Below, in pieces: positions 9,760 through 21,200 of a stretch of DNA of 64,000 nucleotides; the first letter of the stretch is position 1; each line of letters begins with the position of its first letter. The notes beneath the pieces are model-generated. The model made no database searches, had not been told where the DNA came from, and saw nothing but the letters and a program-made list of their open reading frames with translations. Made by a program: the position numbers and the translations under genes. Source of the stretch: Tritrichomonas foetus (lineage: Eukaryota > Parabasalia > Tritrichomonadida > Tritrichomonadidae); the NCBI GenBank assembly GCA_001839685.1, contig MLAK01000556.1:43271-107270 (forward strand), in the 5' to 3' direction.

Positions 9760-10273
9760 GATTTAAACGTCGTAATTGTTGCCTTAATTTTTTCTTTCTG
9801 TTTCTATATTTTTCCTTATATTATTTTAATTCGATCATGACAAAAAAATTCCAATATTGCTCATGAATTATGAATAAATACCTTTCTTGAATAGTTTGAA
9901 CATAAAAGATGGCTTTATATTCTGTGACCATTTATCAACATAATTATAATTGTATCATATTTTCATACGCTTTATTTGTAGATGCATATAAGAGATAAAT
10001 GAGTGATTGTTATAATATTATCGTCTCAATTTTGCCTTTAATGATAGGAACCACTATTCTTTTTATAAAAAACACAAAAGAGTAGCTCGAGATATTATCA
10101 ACAAAATATTCCCTTTTTTTGACAGGCATAGTTCTGTTCATGTCATGAATCACACATGAAAACAGAGAACTAATCTCTTTATTTGAAACCAAACCAAAAT
10201 AAAATAACAACAATAATCATAATAAATATTAATAATAAATCAAAATGGGTGAAAATGTATATTAATAGATGAT
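9760..10273. other. Convergent spacer
   Basis: 514 bp between the eL33 and PDI-like 3' ends. AT-rich; no coding, RNA or repeat signal seen. Confidence 0.55.
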
Positions 10274-11656
10274 TTATTTTTTGTGTTCAATTGCCCTCAA
10301 CACTAAGAGTCTCTCGTCTATTTCTGTTTGGTTGAACTCCGGATCTGTGAAGTTAAATGATCCTTCCTTATGGAGATACTCAAGAATTCCGCTCACTGTC
10401 CTTTTTCCATCGAAAGTTGAAGCAGTTTTATTTTTCGCAGCAAAGAGGAAAAGGGTTGGATATCCATCAAAAGATGGGAAGTCTGATGGAAGTTCGTTTG
10501 TTGTTCCATCAATCCAATAAAATCCAACTTTTTCATTTTTGAGTAATTGTGATGAAATGTTTAATACTGGTTTGAAATCCTTGCAGTGGTGGCACCATGG
10601 AGCTGTAATAGCGACTAAAATATCACGTTCAGGATCGTTGACAGTTTTATGATAAGTATCTGTATTAACTTGACGGAAGGTGGCATCTGGTGGGTCATTC
10701 AAAACTGCAGAAATATGAGAAAAGTTTTCTTTTCCTTGTTCAATTCTTGTGAGATAACCATCGAGAAATTCCGAGTCGAATCTTTTCTCGTCGAAAACGA
10801 GATATCGTCCTAATGAAAAGTTGTCTCTATGGAATGTGAAGAAATATGGTGGATGGGCTTTACTAAGTGAACCCATACTTATAATGTCACGACCTTGGCG
10901 ATCAGAAACAAGAACGAAGTCTGTCTTGGCGCTATGCTTGGCGTAAATTTTAGTGATGGCATCAATTTCTGGTTGTGCATCTTGATCGTCACTTACAAGG
11001 AAACCTGAGAAAAATTCTTTTGTTGATTTCTGATATATATTCGGTGGTGAAAAAATTGACTTTGATTCTTCTGCAAAGTTGCCGTTATATGGGATAAACT
11101 GGCGATCGATATGGCGGTAAATATAGATGCCCTTTGGGACGTTGATTTGGAATCGAGATAATGCTTTGGCCGTGGTCGAGTAGAATGGAAGATTTGAAGG
11201 AATTGTAGATGGTGCATCTTCGGTATCAACGCCTATTACATTAACACCTTCGAGGTTGAAGAATGCGCGAATTTGCTCAGTGAAATTTAATCTGATCGAT
11301 TTTGGATTGAACACATGTTGGGCCCAGACGGCGAAAAGTGTCAAATCAAATGGAGCTTCACCAATATTCAGCATCCTATCTTCGTTGAAAGCAAGAATAC
11401 ACGGCTCCCTGCTACAATCGTAATCAGCGGCAAGGGAATAGTTTGCCCTTGCAAAAGAAACGTTCTCCTTGTATTTAAAAATCGCGTAATCCATGAAATC
11501 AAGCATGTAAGGCTGTTTTTCGAATACAACAATGCTTCGAGGGTGAGAGAGTAAAAATTGTTTGAAGTAGGCGTCTGGAATTTCTGGAATATATACTGAT
11601 TCTCCTGTTGGATTAGGAAGCCTGATGAAGAGGCTTGAAAGAAGAAACAGAAACAT
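10274..11656 (-). CDS. Protein disulfide isomerase-like protein, one CHHC thioredoxin domain
   Basis: A 460-residue secreted or ER-lumen protein. A hydrophobic signal peptide (MFLFLLSSLFIRL) opens it. Thioredoxin-fold segments with weak similarity to PDI b/b' domains fill about 20-320. One catalytic domain follows at about 325-440, with active site APWCHHCKDF near residue 352 and the cis-Pro loop FDGYPTLFLF. The dipeptide between the Cys is His-His, whereas classical PDI has Gly-His; this should make it a strong oxidant (family knowledge, not tested). The C-terminus is EHKK, not KDEL, so its retention signal is unclear. A TTG four codons upstream is in frame, but ATG 11656 starts exactly at the signal peptide and is preferred. 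Confidence 0.85.
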   Translation of the reverse strand: MFLFLLSSLFIRLPNPTGESVYIPEIPDAYFKQFLLSHPRSIVVFEKQPYMLDFMDYAIFKYKENVSFARANYSLAADYDCSREPCILAFNEDRMLNIGEAPFDLTLFAVWAQHVFNPKSIRLNFTEQIRAFFNLEGVNVIGVDTEDAPSTIPSNLPFYSTTAKALSRFQINVPKGIYIYRHIDRQFIPYNGNFAEESKSIFSPPNIYQKSTKEFFSGFLVSDDQDAQPEIDAITKIYAKHSAKTDFVLVSDRQGRDIISMGSLSKAHPPYFFTFHRDNFSLGRYLVFDEKRFDSEFLDGYLTRIEQGKENFSHISAVLNDPPDATFRQVNTDTYHKTVNDPERDILVAITAPWCHHCKDFKPVLNISSQLLKNEKVGFYWIDGTTNELPSDFPSFDGYPTLFLFAAKNKTASTFDGKRTVSGILEYLHKEGSFNFTDPEFNQTEIDERLLVLRAIEHKK

Positions 11657-11782
11657 TTGGAATAGCAATTTTTAATCTTTTAGTTTGACACAATAGTTTC
11701 ACTTTTTCCGAATTATTAATGAACTTTTTGATTGTTAATTGAAGAAAAGTTGTCGCTAATTGAATTTCGGAAGTTTTTTATT
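11657..11782. promoter_or_regulatory. Compact divergent promoter with two ACTTTTT elements
   Basis: TTCACTTTTTCC at 11698-11709 and GAACTTTTTGA at 11721-11731 lie between the PDI gene (-) and the small gene (+). The first is 45 bases upstream of the PDI ATG, the second about 50 bases upstream of ATG 11783. Both fit the recurring element of this window. Confidence 0.4.
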
Positions 11783-11981
11783 ATGACTATCATTGAAAAA
11801 AAATGACGATACTTATAAAAAAGTTTTCGAAAAAGTGTCAAGACCAATCAATTATAGAAAAATGTTGATTAAAAAACTGAAATTGCCTCAAAAATTAGAT
11901 GCTTTATTTGGTCAAGTAAAGTATAGTGAAACGACCAAAAGAAACACTTTTGAGATGAATTATGGACCAAATTTGTATTGA
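11783..11981 (+). pseudogene. Putative 65-residue small protein, frameshifted at an A8 run
   Basis: ATG 11783 opens MTIIEKK and hits a TGA at 11804. If one A of the A8 run (11796-11803) is skipped, the frame continues through NDDTYKKVFEKVSRPINY and on to a stop at 11979, giving about 65 residues, Lys-rich and ending GPNLY. The downstream frame has no ATG until KMLIKK (residue 24 of that frame). A candidate promoter element sits about 50 bases upstream of ATG 11783. The composition is protein-like but no family is recognised. It could be a real small gene with a base-call error, a decayed gene, or chance. Low confidence. Confidence 0.3.
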
Positions 11982-12281
11982 ATTCAAGTCAAAATAATTA
12001 AAACCCAATGATTCAAATATTTGAATAAATAAGACAAAAAAGACAGAAAATTCAATTCTTCATTATGACCCAAAGTGAGACCCTAAAGTCAAAATTCTCA
12101 TTTCGAAATTCGAATTCACCAAATTTGATAGTATTCTCTTTCAAATTTGGTTGTAATAAGGTGTTTAGAATATAATTATATAAAACCGCTTTATATATGG
12201 TCACTAAACTTTTTCTATCTCTTCAGAAAATAAAGATCGTTTTTTTAACCAAAATCGCTGTGAAAATCTTTTAGCAAGAGA
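11982..12281. promoter_or_regulatory. Dynein gene upstream region
   Basis: A 300-bp spacer. TATATGGTC is at 12194-12202 (GACCATATA on the other strand) and AAACTTTTTC at 12206-12215, the latter 67 bases upstream of ATG 12282. No ORF or RNA. Confidence 0.4.
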
Positions 12282-15200
12282 ATGACAGAGCGATTTTTGC
12301 GTGCTCGCTCTCGCCTTTCTAAAAACGAACAAGTTCTACAAGAGTCTCGCCTAAGAAGTCGAAAATTAGGGCAGACCCTTCCCGAAGAAAAAGTGAAAGT
12401 TCCACAAATTGGCGAATGGGAGCTCAAACAAAACTCCCCAAAGACTCGAACCTTACTCGATCAAAGCAAAAAAATAGTTGCACCAAACAGAGCGCAAAGC
12501 CAATTTAAAGGACGACAAGTTCAGCCATTTCCGCAAGATATTAAATTATCTGAAGAACAGAAACAAAGAATTCAAAATCCTGAACAAGAATTGATACAAC
12601 CAGAAAATGCTAAACCTGTTAATGAAGCTCCTCTTCGATTTATTTCACCAATGAAACAAATGAGAAAAACATCACCTCCAAAACATTCAAATGCAAAATT
12701 TCCAATTTCAACAACAAAATTAGACAATATATTGGCAACAAAATATAGACCAGCTAAACCTCTTCCTCCATTAAAAGATCCAAAAATTGCAGATGATTCA
12801 ATTCCATTTCTGCCACTTGAACTTTTTGATGATACAACATATGAAGAATTTTCTTTAGAATATTTACTCGAACACCCTAAGGCATGGTCAAAGTATAATG
12901 ACATGGAAAACCAAGAAAATGAATGGCGTGAATGTAATGTTGTTGGTTATGATCCAAAAACTTTTTATTTCACAATTGAATGGAAAAATTCGAAAAAAAG
13001 AAAGAAAGTTGCGAGATTTAATTTAAGATTTGATGTAGAAAATATTGATAAATTTAATGAAAGAATTGAAGCAGCTAAAAGAGCATCACTTCGTTATGAA
13101 ATGCAGTTTAGATTCAATGCAAGAGTTGAATCAATGCCGATCGATGATTTACCTGAATTGTCACCTCAAAATTTACAAAAAATAGTTATAATGATGAATA
13201 TACCAAGGGACATCAGATATGAAGGTCTTGTTAATGATTTAATTGATGAAATTTGTGATAAATTTAAAGAAATGAATAATAAATTTCAATTTGAATTTGA
13301 TCTTGAACATAATCAACTAATTCCTAATCGAGAAGACTTTCTTCCTTTAATACAAACTGAAAAAAGAACTGTGAATTATGGATTAGTAGACAATATTTCG
13401 ACACATTATTTTCAATCTTTATCTCAATTAGCAAATAAACATCTGAAAGCTAATCCTCATGTTTTAGAAGGTCTTCAAACAATTTGGTCGATTTTTATGA
13501 ATTCAGAAAATTTACGATTTTTAGATGGAAAATTCGAAGATATTTTAGAATTAAACGATTTTATTAAAAAGCAAACAGATGTATTAGAAGCAACTACTAA
13601 AAAGTTCAAAGGATCTATCCAAGAAACACTTGAAAATGCAATTCAATCTGCTGTTCATGATGATTCAATTGGAACTGATCAAGAAGATAAAATGAAATTG
13701 AAAAAATTAGTGATTTTAACAACAAGAATGTTGCATACAATTCTTTTAAATATCGTTGAAAATACATTAGAATCATATTTATCACTTTTTCGGATTTATT
13801 TATCTGATAATGTAAATAAACCACAATTTACAATTTATTTAAGTTTTGGTGATTCGATTAATTTATCCCCAACAGTTGAACATTTCAAAGAATCAATACT
13901 ATCAATGCTGGACATGCTTGAATCCAAAGTTAATAATCTACCCGTAATTGACATTACTTTATACGATGTAAATGTTGGTGTCGTATCTTTCCATGATTGT
14001 CAACAGATAATTCGCAAAGCTAAAATTGATTTAAGTGAAATACTTGATCAATTAATCCTTAAACTCACAGAATTTATCAAGAAATATAGCCATCTTGAAT
14101 CATGTTTATCACTTAAAAGTGATACTTTTACACAAGAATTTGATCCCCGAGGAAAAAGAACTTTGGATGAATATCGACAACAATTGAAAGATTTCGGTTC
14201 TGTTCTTGATATTGTACAAAATGATATGAGACCGCATTATATTGTTTCTATTTTTTATGTTGATTGTGTTGACTTTAAAGAAAAAGGATTGCAACACGCA
14301 CGCGAGCTTGTTTCTGCTTTATTAAATCAAATGAAAAGCTTCGCTGTTTCAGATTTACACGATCTTTTTAATGATTTCAATAATATTAATGAAAGAATTA
14401 AAGTTGCAACTCAAACGCCAGAAGAATTAGCATCTCTTAAGCAATTCATGAATGACGTTGTTGCGAAAACTAAGCAAAGAGAAGCAAAGATGAAAAGTGC
14501 AATGGAAAGATTTACTTTTCTGGAAGAATTTAAATTCGAAATTTCTAATGAAGAATGTCAAGAAAAATATCAAATATTGCAGATGCCACATAAACTCAAA
14601 TTAATGGTTGAAGAAACCAATAGGACAATGCAAGTCGAGAAAATCAAGATGATTTGTGAATTAAGGCAAAATCAAAGGCAATTAGAAAGCGATTCTTTAG
14701 CAGTTACAGAAATGCTTCCATCATTTGTTTCAAAGTATCAAGATTTAGAAATGACTGTAGATGCTGTTGATGAAATTAATGAGATTCAAGTTAAACTTCA
14801 AAAACTAAGATCAGCACAAGAAAAATATATTTCTCACGAAAAATTATTTGAATTTGAACCAACACCGTGCAAAATTTTACATAAATTAGTTGATGAATTT
14901 AATCCACTTCATATTTTATGGAATTTAGCAGGAGAGTGGTTGTCAATGAATACAACATGGTTGGATACTCCATTCCCACAAGTTCGAGCAGATGCAATGA
15001 ATGCATTTTTAATCCAGGCAACTAAGAAAATTAATAAACTGAAAAAAGATTTAACACCACATAAAGGTTTAATTGAAAAAGTATTAAACCCACTTATTGA
15101 ACAAATTGAAAAATTCAAGCAGCAAATTCCACTTGTTGCCAAATTAAGACATCCTGGAATCAAAACCAAACATTGGGAGAAAATATCAGAAATTGTTGGC

Positions 15201-18200
15201 TTTCATGTTGCTTCATCAATGGATCTGACACTTCAAGACTTCTTGGCTTTGAATTTAGGAAGATGGAATGATGAGATTTCCGAAATTGCGAATAAAGCTG
15301 CAAATGAATATAATATTGAATCTTCACTTGATCAAATGGATAATGAACTTCAAACACAACAATTCAATACTAAAGAATTCAGAGATACTCAGCAGTACAT
15401 TTTAGTAGAAGTTGATGAAATAATTTCATTAATTGATGACCAACTTGTTACAACGCAAACGCTTCTCACTTCTCCATTTATCGCACCAAATAAGAAAAGA
15501 GCTCTTGAAAGACTTTCATTCCTTCGATTTTGTCACGAAACACTGGATCAATGGGTAGAATGTCAACGTGGATGAATTTACTTGCATCCAATTTTCACAG
15601 GTACATCAATCCAACAAAAATTACATAGAGAGGCTAGAGATTGGCATACAGTTGATAAAACTTGGGCTTCAATTATGAACTTAACACATAACCATCCAGA
15701 TTTCACCAATGTAATGCATAGAGATAATCTTTTACGAGACCTTAAGAAGTCAAATGAATTACTTGAATCGATTACACAAGGGTTGAATGCTTATTTGGAA
15801 TCCAAACGCCACGGATTTCCTCGTTTCTTTTTCTTATCTAATGATGAACTTATTGCGATTTTATCACATTCCAAAGATTTCGATCAAATTCAGAAATCTA
15901 TGAATAAATTGTTCGAATATGTTCAATCAATTAATGTTGAAGATGGATCCTTGATTACTGCAATGAATGATGATGGGCTTGAATCTGTTCGATTCGAAAA
16001 TCCTGTTGATGGTGATACTCATGAAATTGAAGATTGGCTTAATGCTTTTGAAGAAGAAATGAAAAATACACTGAAAGAACAAATTAAAATTTCGCTCCAA
16101 GACTATCCAAAGAAAAAGAAGGACGAATGGATTGGTGATTATCCTGCACAAGTTGTTTTAATAGCTAATCAAATTTTATGGACACAACAAGTTACACAAA
16201 GTCTTAAAACTAAATCCCTTCGCCAAGTTACACTTTTACAGCAAAAATTTATTGAAGGATTAAATTTATTAACGTCTATGGTAAGACAACAACTTTCACA
16301 TACACTTCGTCAAGTTATTTCATGCTTACTAATTAATGAAGTTCATAACCGTGATATTATTTCTTCACTAATTAAACAAGAAGTTACTGATCCAGACTCA
16401 TTTAAATGGCAAGTCCAACTTCGTTATTATTGGGAAGATGAAACTGTTATTGTGAAAAGTATAAATAATGTTTTTGAATATAGTTATGAATATGCTGGAA
16501 ATTCAGCAAGACTTGTTATCACACCTCTTACAGATATATGTTATCAAACACTACTAAGTTCATTTAAACAAAATTTGAGTGGTGCTCCAAGTGGTCCTGC
16601 TGGAACAGGAAAAACTGAAACTGTTAGAGATTGTGCAAAAGCATTAGGTAGGCCATGTGTTGTTTATAATTGTTCAGAAGAAGTTACTCCAGAACAAATG
16701 TCACAATTTTTTGCTGGATTGTCCAGTTCTGGTTCATGGAGTTGTTTCGATGAGTTCAATCGAATAAACATTGAAGTTTTATCCGTCATAGCACAACAAG
16801 TTAGAACTATTCAAAATGCCATTGCAGCAAGCGTTGAAACATTTGTTCTTGATGAGCGAACATTGAAATTAAATAAGAATGCTGCAATTTGTATTACAAT
16901 GAATCCTGGATATGCTGGAAGAACTGAACTTCCTGATAACCTTAAAGCATTGTTTAGACCTTGTGCAATGATGGTTCCTGATTTTGTATTCATTTCAGAA
17001 ATTCTCTTGTTTTCTGGTGGGTTTACTAATGCATCATCACTTTCTGTTAAATTAGTAGCGCTTTTTGATTTATGTCGAACTCAATTATCTAAAGCTCACC
17101 ACTATGATTGGGGAATGAGAGCTATGAAATCTATTCTAACAACAGCTGCTAAAGCTAAAAGAAATGATTTGGATAAAGATGAATCTTTACTTTTGGTTAA
17201 TTCTATTCGTGATTGTACAAGACCTCGTTTAGTCTCTGCTGATATTATTTTAGTAGATAATATCATTCATGATGTTTTCCCTGATGTTCAATCCGAAAAG
17301 ATTCTTCCTGAGAGTGTTCAAAAATATTTAATTAAAGCATTTGAATCATTAAATTGTCAACCATTACCAACTTATCTAAGAAAGAGTTATGAGCTATATG
17401 AAACTACAATGCTTAGGCATGGATTAATGCTAGTCGGTGGTCCAATGGGTGGTAAAACTGTTTCATGGAAAGCATTAACAATGGCAATGTGTGAAATGGC
17501 AAAAGATAACGCAAATACAATGGCTATTCATGTTGATACATTAAATCCTAAATCAATTTCTATTCCAGAACTATATGGTCTTTTCGATCCAGTTACTTCT
17601 GGTTGGAGTGATGGTGTTTTATCATCCAAAATTAGAGATTGTTCAATGTCAGATCCAACCGAATATAAATGGATTATTGTTGATGGACCTGTGGATTCCT
17701 TATGGATTGAAACAATGAATTCATTACTTGATGATAATAAAGTTTTATGCTTATCGAATAATGAGCGTATCGCTTTAGGAAATCATGTTAAAATGGTATT
17801 TGAAGTTGATGATTTAAGTCAAGCATCACCTGCAACAGTATCACGTTGTGGGATGGTTTACTTCGATCCATCCACACTTCCATATAATGTAATAGTTGAA
17901 TCATATTTAAACTCAGTAGAAAATGAGAAACTTAGAGAATTCTTAAAAGATAAATTAGAGACATTTGTACCCAAACTTATAGACTTTGTTGAAAATAAAG
18001 GAAAAGTCATAATTGGTCATAACCCTCTATTTATGCTTCGAAACATGTTTAAATTATTAACATGCTTTAATGATATACTTAGAGAACCAATTATTCAAGA
18101 ATCACCTGATGGTGAAGAAGTCAAAGAAATTGATCCACTTAACGATACTATTTATTTCTCATTATTTAGAAATCATGAACATCAAACTATTGATTACATT

Positions 18201-21200
18201 AAAGAAAACTTTTCATTGTTTGAACAACTCATAGTTTTCTGTTCAATCTGGTCATTTGGTGCAAACTTGAATGACGACTCCCGAATTAAATTTTCTGACT
18301 TTATTAAAGCTGAATGTAGCTCTATTCCAACGGAAAAAATTGTATATGAATATTTTTATAACTTATCGACACAGAAATGGGAAGAATGGTGTGACGGGAA
18401 AACCGGATGTAAGATCACTGAAGGTAAGCCACTTGAAAGTCAACTTGTTCCAACAAATGAAACAGCTCCAATTCTTTTCTTATCACGACTTTTGGTCAAT
18501 CATGAAGTTCATATGCTTTTATCAGGTGCAGAAACATGTAAAACATTGGCAGTTAAAACTCTTACAACAGATATTCTTGAACAAAAATTCGATTGTAGAA
18601 ATTTACCATTTGCTAATTGCTCCACTTCAATAAATGTTCTTAAAGTTCTTCGTAGCTTCATGCAAAAGCGTCATGGTTGTTATGGTCCCCTTGATAATCA
18701 AAAACTAGTGATATTTCTTGATAATATAAACTCCGTGCGACCTGAGATTTACGGTGCCCAACCTCCTTTAGAATTAATTCGACAATTCTTTGATTATGGT
18801 GGATGGTATGATACTTCAAAAGTTGAATTTCAGCATGTTGTTGAAACCACAATCTTAGCTGCTATGGGAGAACCTGGTGGTGGGCTTTATTCACTTAGTG
18901 AAAGATTATTACGACACTTTTTTTATATAACAATTCCTAAATATTCACCTGAATCAATGGAAATGATAGTGAATAACCTATTGAAGAATCATTTAGAAAA
19001 CTATTCATCTGATATTCAATCAATTTCACCCAAAATTGCAAAAGCATCAATTGAAATCTATGAAAAATGCGTACAGAACTTACTTCCAACTCCTGGTAAA
19101 TCACATTACATCTTTTCTTTGAGAAATTTAGTTAGGGTGCTCAAGGGTATGATGATGTGTCCCTCAAATGAAATGAAAACAGCCGAAGACTTCACAAATT
19201 TATGGGCCCATGAAGTAATGCGAGAATTTTATGACAGATTTAATTCATTGGAAGATAGATCATGGTTTTTGAATGTTTTGAATACTTCTATGAAATCTAC
19301 GCTTTCCAAAAATTATCAAGAATGTATTTTCACAGATTACATTGAAAACTCTTCGTCATATCATCAAACAAAACTATCAATAGATGAAATATTAAGTCAT
19401 TGTCGAGAAGTTCTTCAAGATCATAATCATGATACAACAAAACCATTGGATATTGTCTTGTTTAAAGAAGCAGTTGGTCATATAACTGCATTAACACGAG
19501 CTTTATCAATGGAACGTGGTCATGGAATGTTAGTAGGTGTTAAATCTAGTGGTAGAAAAAGTTTAGCTAGATTAGCTTTGCATATGGCATCAATGGAAGT
19601 ATTTGAAGTCCAAATAACGCGCACATATGGATTCAATGAATGGCGTGATGACATGAAAAATTTGATGAAACAATGTGGTTCAAGTGATTTACCAACTGGC
19701 TTCATAATTTCTGATGCTCAAATAATCGGAAGCTTCCAACTGGAAGATATTTCCAATTTATTAATTAATGGAGAAATTCCCAATCTTTTTGAAAGAGATG
19801 AGATGGAACAAATTAAAGCAGATATTGTCCAAGCTGAGCTTTTAACTGATGAAGATCCTTGGAAATTGTTCAAAGAACGTATTCATTCACATTTGCATTT
19901 GATACTGGTCTTTTCACCTTTTGGAACGGTTTTCAAAGAATCGATTTTGTCATATCCTGCCCTTAGGACCGAAACAACAATAGACTGGTACATGCCTTGG
20001 TCAAGTGATGCACTAGAGAGTGTTGCATCAGCATCATTAGAAAAAGTTAATCTTGGTGAAGATAGACTTCTCAAGGCAGTTGTTAGTGTATGTGTTAAAA
20101 TTCACAAAAGTGTTGAAAAAATGGCATCTTTATTCCTTAAAGAACAAAAACGATTTACTGCATGTACTCCTTCACGTTATTTTGAATTAATATCTACTTT
20201 TATTAGTAAATTGTCGGAGAAAAGAAAGACAACAACTGAAGATGTTAAGAAATATTTGAATGGTGTAGATAAAATCAAAGCCACAAGAAAACAAATTGAA
20301 GAACTCAGTAGGCAATTAGATCATGATATGCCAATTCTTCAACAGAAGAGAAAACAAGTAGAAGAAATGCTACTTGACCTACAAGTGAAGAAAGGTGAAG
20401 TGGAAGATACACAAAAGCAAGTCAAAGAACAAAGTCAACTTGCAGAAGTTGAAGCTGCAGCAGCAAAGAAAACCAATAGAATTGCACAAAAGAAATTACA
20501 AGCTGCACAACCTATCCTTCAAGCAGCGCAAGATGCAGTTGATTCAATGGATAGAGATTCATTGGTTAACATTAAAACACTAAAGAAAGTCCACCCTGCG
20601 CTTCGTGAAACATTTGATGCAATTTGTATTATTTTTGGAAGAAATCCAAGAAAAGTTGACAGTGGCGTACCAGGTGTAAAAGAAGATGATTATTGGCCTG
20701 AAACTTTATCATTGTTGAATGATTCACAATTCATTAAAAAAGTCAAAATGTTTGAAATTGAAAAACTTTCACGTGATACAATAAATAAACTCAAAAAATA
20801 TGTTGGACAAAATAAAAAAGAGAGAGAAGAAAAACGTTCTGCAGTTGAAAGTGGTTATATTGCAGCAGCTAATTTGTACAATTGGGTTTGTGCTTCATAT
20901 GATTATTGGTATACTTACCAAGAAATTCTTCCAAAGAAGATTCAAGCAGAAGAAGCTGCGGCGAAACTTGCTAAGTCAGAAAAAATCCTACAGCAAAGAA
21001 GGCAACATCTTCAAGCAGTTGAAGATCAACTTCAGAAGTTAATTGATAAAGTTGATGAAGAACAAAGAAACGAACAAAGTTTGGCAGAATCTGTTGAAAG
21101 CACTAAATTGAGACTCAAAAGGGCTGAAGAAATTATGAAAGGACTAAGTGGTGAAACAAAAAGATGGAGTGAATGTGCTAATTCATTGAAAGAATCTTCA

